A stretch of DNA of 64,000 nucleotides from Corynebacterium macginleyi (GTDB taxonomy: Bacteria > Actinomycetota > Actinomycetes > Mycobacteriales > Mycobacteriaceae): assembly GCF_003688935.1 (NCBI RefSeq), contig NZ_REGE01000002.1, positions 248,001 to 312,000 on the forward strand, given 5' to 3'. The notes beneath the pieces are model-generated. The model was not told the DNA's origin and did no database searches. It was given only the letters and a program-made list of their open reading frames with translations. Below, in pieces: positions 48,701 through 58,911 of this stretch. Every line of letters starts with the position of its first letter. Position 1 is the stretch's first letter. Made by a program: the position numbers and the translations under genes.

Positions 48701-49248
48701 CCGGTGAGTTTGCGCTGGGCTTTTTCTTTTCGGCGGCGGTGTTTCAAAACACCCGCAGCCTCTTCGATATAGGAGCGGCGATCCTCTGGACGCGATTCCA
48801 GGATTTCAGATAGTTTTCCCTGCCCCACAATAATGTGCATCTCTCGGCCAATACCGGAATCAGAAAGCAGCTCCTGGATATCCATCAACCGGGCCTTCGC
48901 CCCGTTGATTTCGTATTCACTTGCCCCGTCGCGGAACATGCGGCGGGTAACAGAGACCTCGGAGTACTCGATGGGCAATGCGCCATCCGAGTTATCGATG
49001 GTCAGCGTGACCTCAGCTCGGCCCAATTGCTTGCGGTCGCCTGCCCCGGCGAAAATGACGTCCTGCATCTTGCCGCCGCGCAGGGTTTTGGCGCTGGCCT
49101 CTCCCATGACCCACGCGAGGGCATCGACCACGTTGGATTTACCGGAACCATTGGGGCCCACGACGGCGCAGATGCCCGGCTCAAATTTGAGAGACGTCGC
49201 CGACGCGAATGACTTAAATCCTTTGAGCGTCAGCGATTTCAGGTGCAT
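45739..49248 (-). CDS. smc: Chromosome segregation ATPase Smc
   Basis: Condensin ATPase that organises and helps segregate chromosomes, acting with ScpA and ScpB. It has 1169 residues: Walker A G-P-N-G-S-G-K-S (31-38), two long coiled-coil arms, a hinge domain around 500-650, the C-motif L-S-L-L-S-G-G-E-K-S and Walker B F-Y-V-M-D-E-V-E-A-A-L-D-D. It is downstream of the acylphosphatase gene by 57 bases. Confidence 0.97.
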   Translation of the reverse strand: MHLKSLTLKGFKSFASATSLKFEPGICAVVGPNGSGKSNVVDALAWVMGEASAKTLRGGKMQDVIFAGAGDRKQLGRAEVTLTIDNSDGALPIEYSEVSVTRRMFRDGASEYEINGAKARLMDIQELLSDSGIGREMHIIVGQGKLSEILESRPEDRRSYIEEAAGVLKHRRRKEKAQRKLTGMQANVDRLQDLTDELGKQLKPLARQAEAAQRAATVQADVRDARLRLAGDRIVGLRQKLTDAERTATALTTQVEETTAHLETAIEHQTGLEIQLEEINPQAEAAQKLWFDLSTLSERIAATQRIAEERADNAGAQVTYAGHDPDDLEAKAARADEEQEELQVAAEEAAEKLESIREEVAQRRQAFEAAEHEHMAQVRAIADRREGVVRLFAAEEKAAGQVASAEEELARQEEAVAALQRRTQNARAEAAEVAQRLDNYAAERQLLEEAHVRAASESSAADKRLDQLRDTQRERERNVYTLRSRIDTLSQTIPESIEVGEEFQPLAAYISTTYESAVTAVLGTFAEAQAGQLTEGLIAELEKGPRSALLDAATTAPVRSWRVDADLPPQASWLLDHVTVQPAVSAALHRLLADVVLVPDIAFGRHLVSDDPRLRAVTTSGVVIGEGWVEVGIGSSSTVEITARIAEAEEELEQANQALHELSGPLAGAKIAAEDARVTAASAKAALREHDTEVDAWKRDHHRLRKQYEANKTELEKTVQRATEIEVRLQKAHQELADAHDRLARVDADDQPDEPSSADRDAASAALEEIKSMEMEAHVAARAAQERVGQVAGKADNLRRQAQHERQAKARHEQAMARRKAQGQLAAAVARHARDLAARANQLLRRATFERDEFLHDRDSLKSQLQQAKQVVSAARHNSDRLTTRAHEAELARSRAQVRLDEAEAKIGDQLGIAIADLLRDFTPGEDFDRSAEKSRLQQAEKDLSSLGKVNPLALEEYKALEERYSYLSTQLDDVIQARRDLAGVIADVDKQILQLFTDAWRDVEAEFPQVFTTLFPGGEGRLILTDPEDMLTTGIEVEARPPGKKVKRLSLLSGGEKSLTALAMLVAIFRARPSPFYVMDEVEAALDDVNLRRLIALFEELRKDSQLIVITHQKPTMDVANVLYGVTMRGDGITRVISQRMNPAGLAPGAQQASQDATRLGVDAPKIS

Positions 49249-49305
49249 TTGGGATAGTGTAGCAAGCCGTTAGGACACAAGCTGCAGCCAACACTGGGTT
49301 GGCTC

Positions 49306-49584
49306 TTAACGCTCAACGAAGCCACTTTCGCCCTTCGCGGCCGCCCACTGCTCAACCACCAGATCGACACTGCCGGGACGGCGAGTGGTGCTCGGTTGCT
49401 CTTTCAACAGTTTCAAGAGCTTCTCGCACTCCGTGTAAGTCCCCTCGGCAACAACTTGCACGCGGCCGTCTACCAGGTTGGTCGCATGCCCAGAAAGGCC
49501 TAATTCCAGTGCGCGCGACCGCGTCCACCAGCGAAATCCCACCCCTTGTACGTTGCCGTGCACGAAGGCCGTCATTCTCTCCAT
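49306..49584 (-). CDS. acyP: Acylphosphatase
   Basis: Hydrolyses acyl-phosphates. The 92-residue single domain carries the catalytic loop G-N-V-Q-G-V-G-F-R with its Arg, and the Asn in A-T-N-L-V-D-G-R-V. It starts at ATG 49584 with a good GGAGGG site. Placement just upstream of smc is common in Actinobacteria. Confidence 0.95.
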   Translation of the reverse strand: MERMTAFVHGNVQGVGFRWWTRSRALELGLSGHATNLVDGRVQVVAEGTYTECEKLLKLLKEQPSTTRRPGSVDLVVEQWAAAKGESGFVER

Positions 49585-49632
49585 GCGACTGCACCCTCCT
49601 CTTTAATAACTATCAATCCTGCCGCGCTCGCG

Positions 49633-51105
49633 TCAGATTTTGTGGTCCGCATCGCTGCGGCGGGTAACGGGATCGGAGCCGTCCCAACACTCCACGCCCG
49701 GCACATCAGGAAGCATATCGCGGTGAAATACTGGATCGATGCCTTTACTGCGCTGCTCATTGAAGTTCTTGAGCAACTGAATCGCTACGCCCGAGAGCGG
49801 AACAATAGCAATAATATTGAGGAGCACCATCGTCGCTGCACCGGTATCCGCCAAGGCGAAAACCAAGGGCAAGGATCCGACGGCGCCGAACCAGACGAAG
49901 AACAGCACTACGAGGCGGAAGATGTGTAGCACCGTTTTATTGGTGGTGAGGTATTCCAGGTTGGCTTCTGCCAAGTAGTAATTGCCCAAGATGGAAGAAA
50001 AGGCGAGGAAGAACAAAATGAAGCTGATGAAGTGAATTCCCCAGTGGCCAACCTCGGCTGACAATGCCGCCTGCGTGAGCGAAACGCCCTCGGCCTCTTC
50101 GCCGTAGGCTATCTCCGGGCCAAGCAGGATCAGGAAGGCGGTAATCGTACACACCACGATGGTGTCGAAGTACACGCCCAAGGTCTGCACCAGGCCCTGC
50201 TTGACCGGGTGAGAGACGGTGGCGGTAGCCGCCGCGTTAGGAGCAGAACCCTCGCCTGCTTCGTTAGAAAACAGCCCGCGCTGGATGCCTTTCATCATCG
50301 CGGTACCGATTCCCGCGCCGGCGATTTCCTTAAAGCCGAGCGCGTGACCAATGATATCGCCCAGCATGCCCGGAATCTTGTCAAAGTTGGTAATGACCAC
50401 AAAGCCACCGATGAGCAGGTACGCCAGGGCCATAAACGGAACGACCACCTGAGTGATATTGGCAATGCGCTTGACGCCACCAAAAATGATGATGCCCGCA
50501 GCAATCGCGATGAGGATGCCGATTATGGACCCAAAGGTGGCATCGTCTTCGCGTCCGAAGGAAAAGGCCACTGCCTCTGCGATGGCGTTGGTCTGAAAGG
50601 AGTTATAGACCAAGCCGAAGGTAAAGACGATGGCAATGGAGAAAAGAACGCCGAGCGGGCCCCAGCCCAGGCCGCGCTTCATGTAGTAGGCCGGCCCGCC
50701 GCGGTACGTATCACCATTGCGGACCTTCCATAGCTGCGCCAGAGTGGATTCCACGAAGGCGGTCGCGCCGCCGAGAAGGGCTATAATCCACATCCAGAAA
50801 ACGGCGCCAGGTCCACCGACGGAAATTGCCACCGCAACACCGGCCACGTTGCCGGTACCCACGCGCGAGGCCGCAGAGATGGTAAATGCCTTAAAAGCCG
50901 AGATACCCCCGCTCCCTGCGCTGCCTTCCGCATCGCCGCGATTGGGCCGCTCGACCACAGCGCGCAGCATATCGGGTACCTTGCGAATCTGCACCACCGC
51001 AGTGCGAACACCGAATAACAGCCCTGCGCCAATGAGCAACCAGGGTAGAATGTATGTCCACACGCCATCGTTAAATGTCGTGACGACATTTTCGAGAAAT
51101 TCCAT
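49633..51105 (-). CDS. AGCS-family sodium:alanine (or glycine) symporter
   Basis: Membrane carrier that brings in alanine or glycine with sodium. The 490 residues have about eleven helices. Family motifs: G-T-G-N-V-A-G-V-A near 85-95, F-W-M-W-I-I-A, Y-Y-M-K-R-G-L-G, F-S-N-E-A-G-E-G-S-A-P. The exact substrate cannot be told. It lies between mutM and acyP in the same direction, 53 bases after mutM. Confidence 0.93.
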   Translation of the reverse strand: MEFLENVVTTFNDGVWTYILPWLLIGAGLLFGVRTAVVQIRKVPDMLRAVVERPNRGDAEGSAGSGGISAFKAFTISAASRVGTGNVAGVAVAISVGGPGAVFWMWIIALLGGATAFVESTLAQLWKVRNGDTYRGGPAYYMKRGLGWGPLGVLFSIAIVFTFGLVYNSFQTNAIAEAVAFSFGREDDATFGSIIGILIAIAAGIIIFGGVKRIANITQVVVPFMALAYLLIGGFVVITNFDKIPGMLGDIIGHALGFKEIAGAGIGTAMMKGIQRGLFSNEAGEGSAPNAAATATVSHPVKQGLVQTLGVYFDTIVVCTITAFLILLGPEIAYGEEAEGVSLTQAALSAEVGHWGIHFISFILFFLAFSSILGNYYLAEANLEYLTTNKTVLHIFRLVVLFFVWFGAVGSLPLVFALADTGAATMVLLNIIAIVPLSGVAIQLLKNFNEQRSKGIDPVFHRDMLPDVPGVECWDGSDPVTRRSDADHKI

Positions 51106-51158
51106 GCAGATTAATCTACTGCCTGGAGGTACACAACGTGAACCTCACAGGTAAAGAC

Positions 51159-51974
51159 CTATTGGCAGCGGGGGCAGTAATGGCTCGAGCGACCCCCAAT
51201 AATGCAGCGCTCAATGGCTGTGCCGCAGCGGGAACAGGCCTGGCCAGCACGGCCATAGGCTGCAAGCGAGCGCGCAAAATAGCCGGATTCACCATTGACG
51301 TTGACATACAAAGAATCAAAACTCGTTCCCCCCGCTTTGAGGGCGGCGGACATCACCGACTGTGCCGCACTAAATAGCGCCACGGCGTCTTTTTGGCGCA
51401 GCGCCGATGCCTTCTTGCGCGGTGAAATGCGCGCGGCCCACAGCGCTTCATCGGCGTAAATATTGCCGATACCAGATACCAGCGTTTGATCCAGCAGCGC
51501 CGTCTTTACCGCGGTTTTTTTCTGCCGCAGGCGGCGCCCGGCGCTGGCAATATCGAAACCAGGTTCTAGGGGATCTAGGCCGATATGCGAGATCTTGGAC
51601 CACGGCGCATACAACCAGTATCCGAAGGTGCGCTGATCCACGAAATGCAGCTCGGTACCATCGCTAAGCCCTACCGTGACACGGCGATGCGGGGATTCGG
51701 TGGGGCCGATGCGCAGTTGGCCCGACATGCCTAGGTGAATAAAAAGCACGTCGCGGTGGCTATCCATCGGGTCTTCCCCCACGAATTCTAGCCACATGAA
51801 TTTACCGCGGCGGGCCACCGCGGCGATTTCCTTGCCCACTACAAGACCTGCCAGCGGTTCATCTTGGCCACGGTTCGCGCGCGGGTGGGCAATATCTACC
51901 GACGTAATCTCTTTACCCACGACGTAGGTTTCCACCCCACGGCGCACCGATTCCACTTCGGGTAATTCTGGCAT
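51159..51974 (-). CDS. mutM: Formamidopyrimidine-DNA glycosylase
   Basis: Base-excision repair enzyme that removes oxidised purines such as 8-oxoguanine. The catalytic N-terminus is P-E-L-P-E-V-E (Pro nucleophile, Glu3). The helix-two-turn-helix G-I-G-N-I-Y-A-D-E-A-L-W and the C-terminal zinc finger C-S-R-C...C-P-R-C are complete. It has 271 residues and follows rnc by 3 bases. Confidence 0.97.
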   Translation of the reverse strand: MPELPEVESVRRGVETYVVGKEITSVDIAHPRANRGQDEPLAGLVVGKEIAAVARRGKFMWLEFVGEDPMDSHRDVLFIHLGMSGQLRIGPTESPHRRVTVGLSDGTELHFVDQRTFGYWLYAPWSKISHIGLDPLEPGFDIASAGRRLRQKKTAVKTALLDQTLVSGIGNIYADEALWAARISPRKKASALRQKDAVALFSAAQSVMSAALKAGGTSFDSLYVNVNGESGYFARSLAAYGRAGQACSRCGTAIERCIIGGRSSHYCPRCQ

Positions 51975-51977
51975 TAC

Positions 51978-52748
51978 TTAGCCTTCTTTATGGGCGGTCC
52001 CTTGCACCAGCAACGGGGTCTCGCGCAGGGTTTGGCACGCCTCTTGTGCAGCCTGCTGTTCCGCTAATTTCTTATTGTGGCCCTGTCCATGCCCCACGGT
52101 CAGCCCGGCTACGGTGGCAACCGCGCTGAAGGTTTGATCGTGTTCTGGGCCGGTAGCGGTAGCCGAATAGACCGGCATGGGCGCCTTCAACTCGGCGCAC
52201 AGCTCTTGCAAGGTGGTCTTCCAATCCAAGTGGCGCCCGCTGACGGAGGCATTATCAATCTTTTCCGCGAATAGGCGCAGGATGACATCGCGGGCAGTTT
52301 CAAAGCCGTGCTCGCGGTAAATGGCGCCGAAAATCGCCTCGGTGGTATCTGCAAGGATAGAATCCTTATCTCGTCCACCGGTAGATTGTTCGCCCTTGCC
52401 CAGTAAGATGTGTGGGCCCAGGTTAATCTCGCGCGCGATATCGGAAAGCCCATAGCGCGAAACAATGGACGCCCGCATCTTAGAGATATCGGATTCGGGC
52501 CGCGACGGATACGTCACGTACAGCTTTGCGGCCACCGAAAGCCCCAGAACGGCATCCCCCAAGAACTCAAGGCGCTCGTTATTAGGCAGGTGCCCGTTTT
52601 CATTGGCAAAAGAACGGTGAGTAAGCGCCAACCGCAGGTTGCCCGGCTCGAGGACAACGCCAAGCGATTTCAAAAGCGGGCTGTGGTCGACCGCCGCAAA
52701 TGCGGCCTCCCACGCCTCTTGCCCGGTTAGCTTCTTCTTGCGGCTCAT
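51978..52748 (-). CDS. rnc: Ribonuclease III
   Basis: Cuts double-stranded RNA in rRNA and mRNA processing. The start ATG at 52748 (M-S-R-K-K-K) follows GGAGAAG by 7 bases and overlaps the DUF177 stop by 4 bases; a longer in-frame extension is rejected. The catalytic N-E-R-L-E-F-L-G-D-A-V-L-G-L and the second acidic segment D-T-T-E-A-I-F-G-A are present. A C-terminal double-stranded-RNA-binding domain lies at about 180-245. It has 256 residues. Confidence 0.96.
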   Translation of the reverse strand: MSRKKKLTGQEAWEAAFAAVDHSPLLKSLGVVLEPGNLRLALTHRSFANENGHLPNNERLEFLGDAVLGLSVAAKLYVTYPSRPESDISKMRASIVSRYGLSDIAREINLGPHILLGKGEQSTGGRDKDSILADTTEAIFGAIYREHGFETARDVILRLFAEKIDNASVSGRHLDWKTTLQELCAELKAPMPVYSATATGPEHDQTFSAVATVAGLTVGHGQGHNKKLAEQQAAQEACQTLRETPLLVQGTAHKEG

Positions 52749-53287
52749 AGGAACTTCTCCAAACCTGCCCACCGCGGGTCTACCTTTTCCTCTTCTTCCC
52801 CGGAGATCCCGGTTGTCACGCCCTCTGAGGTCTGGATATCGCAACCGTCTTCACAGACGGGGGCAAAGGGAAGGCTTAAGCCGGCTTCATCGATGACTGC
52901 CTGGAGCAGATCCAGCTCATCGTCTTCGATTTCGGGGATCTCATCGCCCGAACCGGCATCGTCAGAATCGGCTTCATCGCCGCTGACAAAGGACTCATCG
53001 GCGGCGAAGACCTGCGTAACATGCAAATCCAGCTGTGGGTGGAGCTCTTTTAGGCAGCGCGCACACTCACCCGTGAGAACGCCCGAGATTTCCGCATCAA
53101 CTAATACCCCTGATCCCAGGGGTGTCAGGGTCGCGGCAACAGTGAGATCTTCACCCTTGGGGATGGCAATCATTTCCACGCCGATCCTTTCCGGTGCAGG
53201 ACCCGTCTGAGTGCGTTGTTCCGGCAGTGCGTCAGCGCCTTGGGCGTTTAATAATTTGCCCACATCGAACTTCAATGGAGATGTCAT
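52745..53287 (-). CDS. DUF177/YceD family protein
   Basis: Conserved protein linked to 23S rRNA accumulation in other bacteria and plastids. The 180-residue chain has the family cysteine pairs G-E-C-A-R-C-L and V-C-E-D-G-C-D, which may bind metal, and an acidic linker. I took the ATG at 53287 (M-T-S-P-L-K-F-D-V); only a weak AAGGTAG lies upstream. It is the first gene of DUF177-rnc-mutM. In many bacteria rpmF follows DUF177; it is absent here. Confidence 0.9.
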   Translation of the reverse strand: MTSPLKFDVGKLLNAQGADALPEQRTQTGPAPERIGVEMIAIPKGEDLTVAATLTPLGSGVLVDAEISGVLTGECARCLKELHPQLDLHVTQVFAADESFVSGDEADSDDAGSGDEIPEIEDDELDLLQAVIDEAGLSLPFAPVCEDGCDIQTSEGVTTGISGEEEEKVDPRWAGLEKFL

Positions 53288-53654
53288 AACAGTTGGTAGT
53301 CTACCTTGCCTCGTAAACTCCGCGTAGTCGCTGGTTTGTCGCATTTTCTGGCAAGAAACTGAAGATATGGGCATAAAGCGCTATGGCTTGCCGGTTTTCC
53401 CTTTCCTGCAGGCCGCAGCGGCTTTAGCCCAAAGGCATGACTTACCACTTGGCCGCGGCCTTCTTGGTTATTTCTGGGGCGGCCCTCCATCGCCTGCTTC
53501 CTCATCATCACCCACGCCGCACTACCCCAACTCGCGCAGCTTCGTCTAGCCGCCCGCCACAGACACACAAAGTCCTGCTGCACGGTGCCGCGATCTTTCG
53601 CAACCAAACCCGTGCAGCAGGACCTTTAAGCGTCGTGCCTTGTAACTTCAGCGC
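53288..53654. other. Intergenic region between sepIVA and DUF177
   Basis: 367 bases. A terminator lies at 53572-53623. The rest, including an apparent plus-strand frame of 60 codons at 53367-53549, has no ribosome-binding site or family resemblance and is taken as non-coding. Confidence 0.4.
53572..53623 (-). terminator. Terminator after sepIVA
   Basis: A perfect 14-bp stem (GTCCTGCTGCACGG at 53572-53585 with CCGTGCAGCAGGAC at 53610-53623) has a 24-base loop and is followed on the minus strand by TTTG. It lies 32 bases past the sepIVA stop. Confidence 0.8.
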
Positions 53655-54395
53655 TTAGCGCTCGGTATAACGGCGCTCGTAGCCGCCGTCTTCGCCGTAC
53701 CGCAAGGAACCAGCAGGCGGCAGGTAGTCGCCGCCGCGCGAGCGTACGCCGGCCCCACCGCGCAAGGCGGAACGATCGGAGTTTACAGTGCGCAGTAGGC
53801 CACTAAGGGAACTTTCAAATTCACTAAGCTTGTTATCAACAAAGTCATCGCATTCCGTGCGCAGCCGGTTGGATTCGGTGTAGGCGGTTTCCACAATCCG
53901 GTTAGCTTCTTCGTTGGCGCGGCGCACCACTTCAGATTCGGAGACCAAGCGTTCTTGTTCCTGGCGGCCCTCTACCACCGAGCGCTCGTATTCCTCATTC
54001 GCCTGAGCAATGGTACGGTCTGCATCTGCCCGAGCTTGCTCAACGGTGGACTGAGCGCGCGCCTCGGCATCGGCCACCAACCGCTGGGCATGTTCTTCTG
54101 CCTGCGCGAGCGTAGCATCAGCCTCCTTGCGCGCCTGGTTAACCATGTCGCTGGCCTCTGCAGACGCCGCATTGATCGTGTTATCCGCACGCTCTTCGGC
54201 GCCGCGGATAATCTCGTCTTGCTTGTCTAGAACGTCTTGCGCATCGTCGATTTCTACGGGTAGCGCATTGCGCAGATCATCAAGAAGCGCCAGCATCTCA
54301 TGGCGGGGGACCAAGCAATTGGAGGTCATGGGAAGGCCAGAAGCCTCCTCCAAATGCTGAACTAATTCATCAAGTGATTCAAAGACACGGTACAT
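53655..54395 (-). CDS. sepIVA: DivIVA-domain cell-division protein SepIVA
   Basis: Coiled-coil protein of the DivIVA superfamily that acts at the septum and on cell-tip envelope growth in mycobacteria (Rv2927c). I chose the ATG at 54395 (M-Y-R-V-F-E-S-L-D-E-L-V); the longer frame adds eight unlikely residues. It has 246 residues: a short N-terminal domain, a Glu/Ala-rich coiled coil (about 60-200), and a Gly/Arg/Tyr-rich tail. The position beside DUF177-rnc is the same as in Mycobacterium. Confidence 0.9.
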   Translation of the reverse strand: MYRVFESLDELVQHLEEASGLPMTSNCLVPRHEMLALLDDLRNALPVEIDDAQDVLDKQDEIIRGAEERADNTINAASAEASDMVNQARKEADATLAQAEEHAQRLVADAEARAQSTVEQARADADRTIAQANEEYERSVVEGRQEQERLVSESEVVRRANEEANRIVETAYTESNRLRTECDDFVDNKLSEFESSLSGLLRTVNSDRSALRGGAGVRSRGGDYLPPAGSLRYGEDGGYERRYTER

Positions 54396-54561
54396 GCTGG
54401 GAATTCTACAACGCAGCACTTAGCATTGTGTGGAGGGCGCGCCTTGGATGCTTAGGCCGGCGCAACGAAGACTAAAGCTCTGACACAGGGCCGTTAGTAC
54501 CAATCCCCTGTAACCGTCATCGTTGCACCGACCCCTAGAATCCAAGATGCCATATTAGTTA

Positions 54562-54620
54562 CAGAAACTCCCCACTTCCCCGCAGGTGCGGAAAAATGAG
54601 GAGCCGTGGGTTAAGGGAGT

Positions 54621-54622
<2 letters not shown>
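54562..54622 (-). terminator. Terminator after gdhA
   Basis: AAACTCCC (54565-54572) pairs with GGGAGTTT (54615-54622), so the proximal arm overlaps the gdhA stop codon. The stem holds a large inner region with a second CCGCA/TGCGG stem. On the minus strand it ends in GAGTTTCTG. Confidence 0.7.
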
Positions 54623-56034
<1,412 letters not shown>

Positions 56035-56156
56035 TGCAAGTGCAATCATTCCTCACTCCCCCACCTATATGCTTTCACCTGCAACAATGAAGAAAAATAT
56101 TTTCTGTAGAACGCTCGTATTTCTAGCCGGACACCGGCGTACGGGGTCGCGGGCTT

Positions 56157-56169
56157 TATAATCGCGGGC
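56157..56169 (+). promoter_or_regulatory. -10 element for a leaderless glycerate kinase transcript
   Basis: A perfect TATAAT (56157-56162) ends 7 bases before the ATG at 56170, and no ribosome-binding site is present. The start codon would therefore be at the 5' end of the mRNA, a common arrangement in corynebacteria. No clear -35 was seen. Confidence 0.7.
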
Positions 56170-57255
56170 ATGCATATTGTTGTCGCTCCAGACTCCTTTA
56201 AAGGTACCGCTTCTGCCACAAAAGCAGCAGCCGGAATCGCCAACGGAATCCGCCAGCACTACCCCACCGCCAGCGTTACGACCTTGCCCATGGCAGATGG
56301 CGGCGAAGGCACCGCCCAGGTGCTGGCCCAAGCCGCCGCAGCGGGTGGGCAAGAAACCCAGACTATTACCCTTCCTACAACGGATGCGGTGGGGCGCTTG
56401 ACCGAGGCGCAATATTTCCTCGCTGGGCACACAGCTTTTATTGACGTGGCCGCCGCCACCGGCCTACCCGCAGTCCGCGACGCTCTCGATCCACTCCACG
56501 CAGACTCTTATGGCACGGGCGTGCTGCTTGCCGATGCTCAATCCCGCGGCGCCACCTCCATCGTGCTCGGACTCGGCGGTACGGCCAGCATCGACGGCGG
56601 GATGGGCATCCTTGCAGCCCTCGGCGCTGCCGGGCACGATGAGCGCGGCTATGCCCTCCCCAAGGGCGGTGCCCCGCTAGTGCAGCTCGATTCCATCGAT
56701 ACCGCGCAACTAAATATTAAAGCGGCCATGCTCGACTTCACGCTCTTGGCCGATACCCGGGCTAAGGCCATTCAGGCTGCAACCATGTACGGGCCACAAA
56801 AAGGCGCAGAAGGCGAACAAATAGCCCTCCTCGCCGGGGCACTTCTCCAATTGTGCAAGGTCACCGGCACAAATCCGGAGGCTGAATTCACTGGTGCCGC
56901 AGGTGGTATTCCCATCGGGCTTACCTGGCTTTCGCGCACCCTATGGGGCACCGATGAGCACGCCCGCGTCGTTTCTGGTGGGGCCCACGTCGCGAAGGCC
57001 CTCGGCCTCGCGGAAGCCATTTCACAGGCCGACCTCGTCATCACCGGCGAAGGCGCCTTCGATGAGCAATCGTTCACCGGCAAAGTCGTCGGCACCGTGG
57101 CGGACTTGGCGGCGGAGTCCTATACCCCCGTCGGCATCATTGCCGGGACAATCGAACAGGACACCGAGCACTTTACCGCGGAGCTAGACCAAGACGGTAG
57201 GATGTCCGAGCAACTGGCTAGGGCCGCCCGGGACATTATCAAGCAGCTGGGCTAA
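56170..57255 (+). CDS. glxK: Glycerate kinase (GlxK/GarK family)
   Basis: Phosphorylates D-glycerate for entry into glycolysis. The 361-residue protein begins with the signature A-P-D-S-F-K-G-T. It also has A-D-G-G-E-G-T, G-L-G-G-T-A-S-I-D-G-G-M-G and the late G-E-G-A-F-D-E-Q-S. It is divergent from gdhA. Its stop overlaps the convergent hypothetical gene by 4 bases. Apparently a single gene with a leaderless start. Confidence 0.95.
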   Translation: MHIVVAPDSFKGTASATKAAAGIANGIRQHYPTASVTTLPMADGGEGTAQVLAQAAAAGGQETQTITLPTTDAVGRLTEAQYFLAGHTAFIDVAAATGLPAVRDALDPLHADSYGTGVLLADAQSRGATSIVLGLGGTASIDGGMGILAALGAAGHDERGYALPKGGAPLVQLDSIDTAQLNIKAAMLDFTLLADTRAKAIQAATMYGPQKGAEGEQIALLAGALLQLCKVTGTNPEAEFTGAAGGIPIGLTWLSRTLWGTDEHARVVSGGAHVAKALGLAEAISQADLVITGEGAFDEQSFTGKVVGTVADLAAESYTPVGIIAGTIEQDTEHFTAELDQDGRMSEQLARAARDIIKQLG

Positions 57256-57650
57256 GGGCGGATCTCAACCGTCCACGGAAAGATGGCGGGGCGCTCATGC
57301 GCCAATTCATCCTCCAGCAGCACATGGTCCTTGGGCAATACGGCGTGCGGCGTGAGCAGACGCGACAAAACCATAGCCAGCTGATTCACGGACCCCGTCG
57401 CCCCCTGGATCCCAATGTTATAACGGTGGGCGTGGGCGCCTTCCAAATCGCGCTCTTCATGCTCATCGCGGTAATTTTGCTGCAGCTGTTCCTCCAAACC
57501 CTCAGGGAACTGGGGATCGGCTGGGCGAGTAACCTCGGCGGAGGTAAGCGATCCGTCCGCTACCAACTTATCGGTGGCAGTAGCAAAAATTTCCTCCACG
57601 CGGTCCGCTTGCTCATCTGGAACCAATACATCAAATTGAATAGTCGGCAT
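57252..57650 (-). CDS. Hypothetical protein
   Basis: Family not recognised. The 132-residue soluble protein, rich in Glu/Leu/His, starts M-P-T-I-Q-F-D-V-L-V-P-D-E-Q-A and has no export signal. AGGGTC lies upstream of the ATG. It is divergent from the M20 gene and convergent with glxK. A conserved-sounding W-T-V-E-I-R-P ends the chain. No function is proposed. Confidence 0.7.
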   Translation of the reverse strand: MPTIQFDVLVPDEQADRVEEIFATATDKLVADGSLTSAEVTRPADPQFPEGLEEQLQQNYRDEHEERDLEGAHAHRYNIGIQGATGSVNQLAMVLSRLLTPHAVLPKDHVLLEDELAHERPAIFPWTVEIRP

Positions 57651-57686
57651 AAAGCTGACCCTACCCTAACTTAAGGGATGAAAACT

Positions 57687-58895
57687 ATGTCTTATTCCAC
57701 ACACATCGCTTCCCTCGTCAACTCTGCTAACACTGACCTCACGTGGCAACGGGATTTTTATGAAGATCTGCACCGCCACCCCGAGCTTTCCCACAAGGAG
57801 GAACGCACCGCGGCACGCATTCGCGCCAAGTTGGCCGAGTTTGATTGCGAAGTCGAAGAAAATATTGGCGGGCACGGCATGGTGGCCATTTTTCGCAACG
57901 GCGATGGCCCCACCGCACTCATGCGCGCTGATTTCGATGCCCTACCGGTCAAGGAAGTCACCGGCGTGGAGTATTCCTCGACCAATGATTACATGCACGC
58001 CTGCGGGCACGATATGCACACCACGGCCCTCCTCGGCGCCTGTGCGCTTCTCGATGCCTCCCGCGACTCCTGGTCCGGCACCTTCCTTGCCCTATTCCAG
58101 CCGGCGGAGGAATCATCCATGGGAGCGAAATACATGATCGCCGATAACCTCACCGCGCGCGTACCCCGCCCCGATATTTGCCTGGGCCAGCACATCATGC
58201 CCGGCCGGGCCGGCACCGTCCGCCATACTGCCGGTCCCATCATGGCCGGCTGCGATTCCCTGCGTATCCACATCTTTGGCAAATCCGCCCATGCCTCTAT
58301 GCCGCATAATTCCATCGACCCAACCTATACTGCGGCGATGATCGTAACCCGCCTCCAAGCTATCGTAGGTCGCGAGGTTGCCCCACACGAGTTCTTCGTC
58401 ATCTCCGTGGGCGAGCTGCATTCCGGCGATAAAAACAACATCATTCCGGATTCCGCCGAGCTCGTGCTCAATACCCGCTTTTATGAACCAGCCCTGGCGG
58501 AGAAAGTCTATGCTTCCCTGGAGCGCATGGTGAAAGCCGAATGCGTAGCCTCTGGCTGCAAAAAAGACCCCACATTTGAGTACTACGCGCACGGCGAGGT
58601 CACCGTAAATGACGCCGCAGCGTATGCACCCATTGCCGAGGTCTTTACGGCGACTTTTGGGAAAGCTTCGGTAGACGCCTCCCCCTCGACCGCCTCCGAG
58701 GACTTTTGTTACCTGCCCCAGGCCTGGGGCGTGCCGTACGTCTTTTGGCACGTAGGGTGCACCCCCGAGTCGGAACTGGCAGATCCCCCTGTCAATCACC
58801 AGGCTAACTTCTTGCCGGATTATGATCCCACGGTCAAGGCCTCTACCCGGGCCGCCCATGCGGCAGTGCTGGCATACCTCGGCACTCAACCCTAA
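57687..58895 (+). CDS. M20-family amidohydrolase (hippurate hydrolase-like)
   Basis: Zinc-dependent hydrolase of N-acyl amino acids or related amides. I chose the ATG at 57687, which AAGGGA precedes by 8 bases (402 residues); an ATG 9 bases earlier is also in frame. Metal motifs H-A-C-G-H-D-M-H-T-T, E-S-S-M-G-A-K-Y in the loop and S-E-D-F near the end are present. The true substrate is unknown; the gene is not linked to a recognisable pathway. Confidence 0.92.
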   Translation: MSYSTHIASLVNSANTDLTWQRDFYEDLHRHPELSHKEERTAARIRAKLAEFDCEVEENIGGHGMVAIFRNGDGPTALMRADFDALPVKEVTGVEYSSTNDYMHACGHDMHTTALLGACALLDASRDSWSGTFLALFQPAEESSMGAKYMIADNLTARVPRPDICLGQHIMPGRAGTVRHTAGPIMAGCDSLRIHIFGKSAHASMPHNSIDPTYTAAMIVTRLQAIVGREVAPHEFFVISVGELHSGDKNNIIPDSAELVLNTRFYEPALAEKVYASLERMVKAECVASGCKKDPTFEYYAHGEVTVNDAAAYAPIAEVFTATFGKASVDASPSTASEDFCYLPQAWGVPYVFWHVGCTPESELADPPVNHQANFLPDYDPTVKASTRAAHAAVLAYLGTQP

Positions 58896-58911
58896 TACGG
58901 ATGTAGCATGA

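Noticed and set aside
53367-53549. Plus-strand frame of 60 codons between sepIVA and DUF177
   Set aside because: Starts plausibly but lacks a ribosome-binding site, and the second half is Ser/Pro low complexity; no support beyond being open.
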